Source: Actinacidiphila bryophytorum | GTDB taxonomy: Bacteria > Actinomycetota > Actinomycetes > Streptomycetales > Streptomycetaceae | Direction: 5' to 3' | Assembly: GCF_016916835.1 (NCBI RefSeq) | Contig: NZ_JAFFIX010000003.1 | Span: 310,001 to 374,000, forward strand | Length of the DNA: 64,000 nucleotides | In this document: in pieces, positions 62,541 to 64,000 of the stretch | How the letters are laid out: each line of letters starts with the position of its first letter | Numbering within the stretch: position 1 is the stretch's first letter | Translations under genes and position numbers: made by a program | The notes under the pieces: model-generated | Told to the model about the DNA's origin: nothing | What the model saw: the letters and a program-made list of their open reading frames with translations, nothing else | Database searches by the model: none

Positions 62541-64000
62541 GCCGGCAGGTGCCGGACCCGGGCGGGCCGGACCCGGGCGGGGCGGATGTGGGCGAGCCCG
62601 GCCCGGGCGAGGTGGGCGTGGGCGAGCCGGAGGTGGGCGCCCCAGAATCGTGCGAGCCCGGCCCGAGGGTGCCCGACGCGGCCGAGGGGGACGCGGCACA
62701 GTCGGGCGTGGCCGGGGTGGCGCCTGTGAGCGAGCCCGGCCCGGGCGGGGCGTATCTGGGCGAGCCCGATGCGGGGGTGCCCGACGCGGGCGCCGGGCTG
62801 GGCCGGAGGCCGGTGCGCGGGAGGTTGCGCGGGCAGGAGGGGCTGGTCGAGGAGTTGCGCTGGGCCTACCGGAGCGGGGGTGAGGGCGGGGCGGCGGCCG
62901 AGGGGCTGGCGGAGTGCACCGGGTGGGAGGAGCGGTTGGCCAGGGCGGCGCTGACCAGGATCGCCGACCCGGGGGATGAGGTGATGGGGCGGGCGATACG
63001 CGACCGCGGGGTGCAGGGTGCGCTGCGGGCGGCCCGCGGCGGGCGCCGGCTGCCGGGGGCGAGCCCGCGGCGGACCGCCTCCTACGCCCGGCGGGCGGCC
63101 CGCGCCGACCCGATCGCCGACCTGGCCGCCGCCCACCGGGCAGGTGCGCGCTTCGTCTGCCCCGGCGACGGGGACTGGCCGGGCCAGCTCGACGACCTCG
63201 GGCCGCAACGCCCCTTCGGGCTGTGGGTGCGCGGGCGGCCGTCACTGCGGCTGTGGGCGCTGCGGTCGGTCGCCGTGGTGGGGGCCAGGGCCTGCACGGA
63301 CTACGGCGCCCACATGGCCGCGGAGCTGGGCGCGGGGCTGGCCAGGGCAGGCTGGGTGGTGGTGTCCGGCGCCGCCTACGGGGTGGACGGCGTGGTGCAC
63401 CGCAGCGCCCTGGCGGAGGGCGGCGCGACCATCGGGGTGGTGGCCTGCGGGGTGGACGTGGCCTATCCGCCGGGCAATGCCGAGCTGATCGGGCGGATCG
63501 CCGCCGCCGGGCTGCTGGTCGGCGAGCTGCCGCCCGGCGAACACCCGACCAGGAGCCGGTTCGTGTTGCGCAACCGGGTCATCGCCGCCCTGACCCGCGG
63601 CACGGTGGTGGTCGAGGCCCGCTACCGCAGCGGTTCGCTGATCACCGCCCGCAGGGCGGCGGCGCTGGGCCGGGTGACCATGGGGGTGCCGGGGCCGTGC
63701 ACCAGCGGGCTGTCGGAAGGGGTGCACGAACTGCTGCGCGGGGGAGCGGCGCTGGTGACGGACGCGGCCGAAGTCGTGGAGCTGGTCGGCGAGATCGGCG
63801 CCGACCTGGCACCGCTGCGGCGCGGCCCGGTGCTGCCCCGCGACCTGCTCGGCCCTGCGGCGGCCCGGGTGCTGGAGATGCTGCCCGGCCGGGGTGCGGT
63901 GGACGTGCGGGAGATCGCCGAGGCCGCCGGGGCCACCTGCGACGACACGCTGAGCAGGCTCTACGAATTGCAGGCGCTCGGCTTCGTCGAACGGCTGGAC
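62537..64000 (+). CDS. dprA: DNA-processing protein DprA with N-terminal extension (3' end outside window)
   Basis: At least 488 codons of the Rossmann-fold protein that loads RecA on single-stranded DNA. Core motifs: ERLARAALTRIADPGD near 134-149, PRPFG-type region QRPFGLWVRG, VAVVGARACTDYGA, VVSGAAYGVDGVVHRSAL, RNRVIAALTRGTVVVEARYRSGSLITARRA and a final winged helix (RGAVDVREIAEAAG). The first 95 or so residues are low-complexity Gly/Pro/Glu/Val repeats and are not in the family. The ATG overlapping the comM stop was chosen; a start further down is possible. Confidence 0.93.
   Translation, partial: MSRQVPDPGGPDPGGADVGEPGPGEVGVGEPEVGAPESCEPGPRVPDAAEGDAAQSGVAGVAPVSEPGPGGAYLGEPDAGVPDAGAGLGRRPVRGRLRGQEGLVEELRWAYRSGGEGGAAAEGLAECTGWEERLARAALTRIADPGDEVMGRAIRDRGVQGALRAARGGRRLPGASPRRTASYARRAARADPIADLAAAHRAGARFVCPGDGDWPGQLDDLGPQRPFGLWVRGRPSLRLWALRSVAVVGARACTDYGAHMAAELGAGLARAGWVVVSGAAYGVDGVVHRSALAEGGATIGVVACGVDVAYPPGNAELIGRIAAAGLLVGELPPGEHPTRSRFVLRNRVIAALTRGTVVVEARYRSGSLITARRAAALGRVTMGVPGPCTSGLSEGVHELLRGGAALVTDAAEVVELVGEIGADLAPLRRGPVLPRDLLGPAAARVLEMLPGRGAVDVREIAEAAGATCDDTLSRLYELQALGFVERLD
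62556..62780 (+). repeat. Degenerate GGGCGAGCC-type repeats at the 5' end of dprA
   Basis: Short imperfect direct repeats of GTGGGCGAGCCCGGCCCGGGC-like composition occur from about 62556 to 62780, encoding GEPGPG, GEPEVG and VPDAG units. Period is irregular, between 12 and 60 nt. Confidence 0.6.

Noticed and set aside
62556..62780. CRISPR or VNTR-type array at the start of dprA
   Set aside because: Repeats are short, irregular and degenerate; composition bias in a disordered coding tail explains them.

Overview
The window is a high-GC (roughly 70-75 %), gene-dense stretch of an actinobacterial chromosome. Gene content and order match the conserved Streptomyces core around S. coelicolor SCO5541-SCO5604, so the source is Streptomyces or a close relative in Streptomycetaceae. 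Supporting signs are a conservon, HupS with its Lys/Ala-rich tail, NdgR next to leuCD, NsdA, the amtB-glnK-glnD operon, four clustered type I signal peptidases, frequent GTG starts and many -10 elements placed so close to the start codon that the mRNAs are probably leaderless. No prophage, insertion sequence, CRISPR array or biosynthetic cluster was seen.

Layout. 1-5585 (minus): conservon cvnA1B1C1D1, a sensor-kinase-like protein with roadblock, DUF742 and Ras-like GTPase partners; cvnD1 is cut by the window edge. 5586-9912: a possible regulatory gap, an unrecognised 65-aa protein, a FAH-family hydrolase, gltX, a HAD phosphatase, then tRNA-Gln and two tRNA-Glu genes behind a good promoter. 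10083-12969: ndgR divergent from leuCD, with an inverted repeat between them. 13179-18758: a small protein, hupS, cofC, the plsC-gpsA-ddlA run (phospholipid and peptidoglycan precursors) and a DUF3515 protein. 18778-21234: a lone AsnC effector domain, thiL-thiD and rpmB. 21235-27006: a long intergenic palindrome, a FakA-like DAK protein, recG, rsmD and coaD. 27017-33337: a coiled-coil protein, DUF177-rpmF-rnc-mutM, an HxlR regulator, a secreted CAP protein, acylphosphatase and a 66-aa protein. 33561-40197: smc, a GlcP-like glucose permease and ftsY. 40340-47223: a primase/polymerase-like protein, nsdA, then amtB-glnK-glnD behind a GlnR-type box. 47354-53378: ffh, a GNAT acetyltransferase, DUF402, a methyltransferase, a short-type prolyl-tRNA synthetase and a SprT-like protein. 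53527-56258: rpsP-khpA-rimM-trmD-rplS. 56303-64000: sipW-sipX-sipY, sipZ, DUF2469, yraN-comM-dprA; dprA is cut by the window end.

How it fits together. Most genes serve translation (tRNAs, gltX, proS, ribosomal proteins, rimM, trmD, rsmD, rnc), secretion (ftsY, ffh, four signal peptidases), chromosome upkeep (smc, hupS, recG, mutM, dprA) and central metabolism (Leu, CoA, thiamine, F420 and nitrogen control). I found no convincing new multi-gene system. The most unusual items are local: the 65-aa protein with a repeated ANPRRT motif, a 57-bp-arm palindrome before the DAK gene, an expanded Gly-rich loop at the SMC hinge, a 173-bp sipX/sipY overlap, a DUF177 gene with no standard start at the conserved site, a short-type ProRS in a ribosomal neighbourhood, and a repeat-rich N-terminal extension on DprA.
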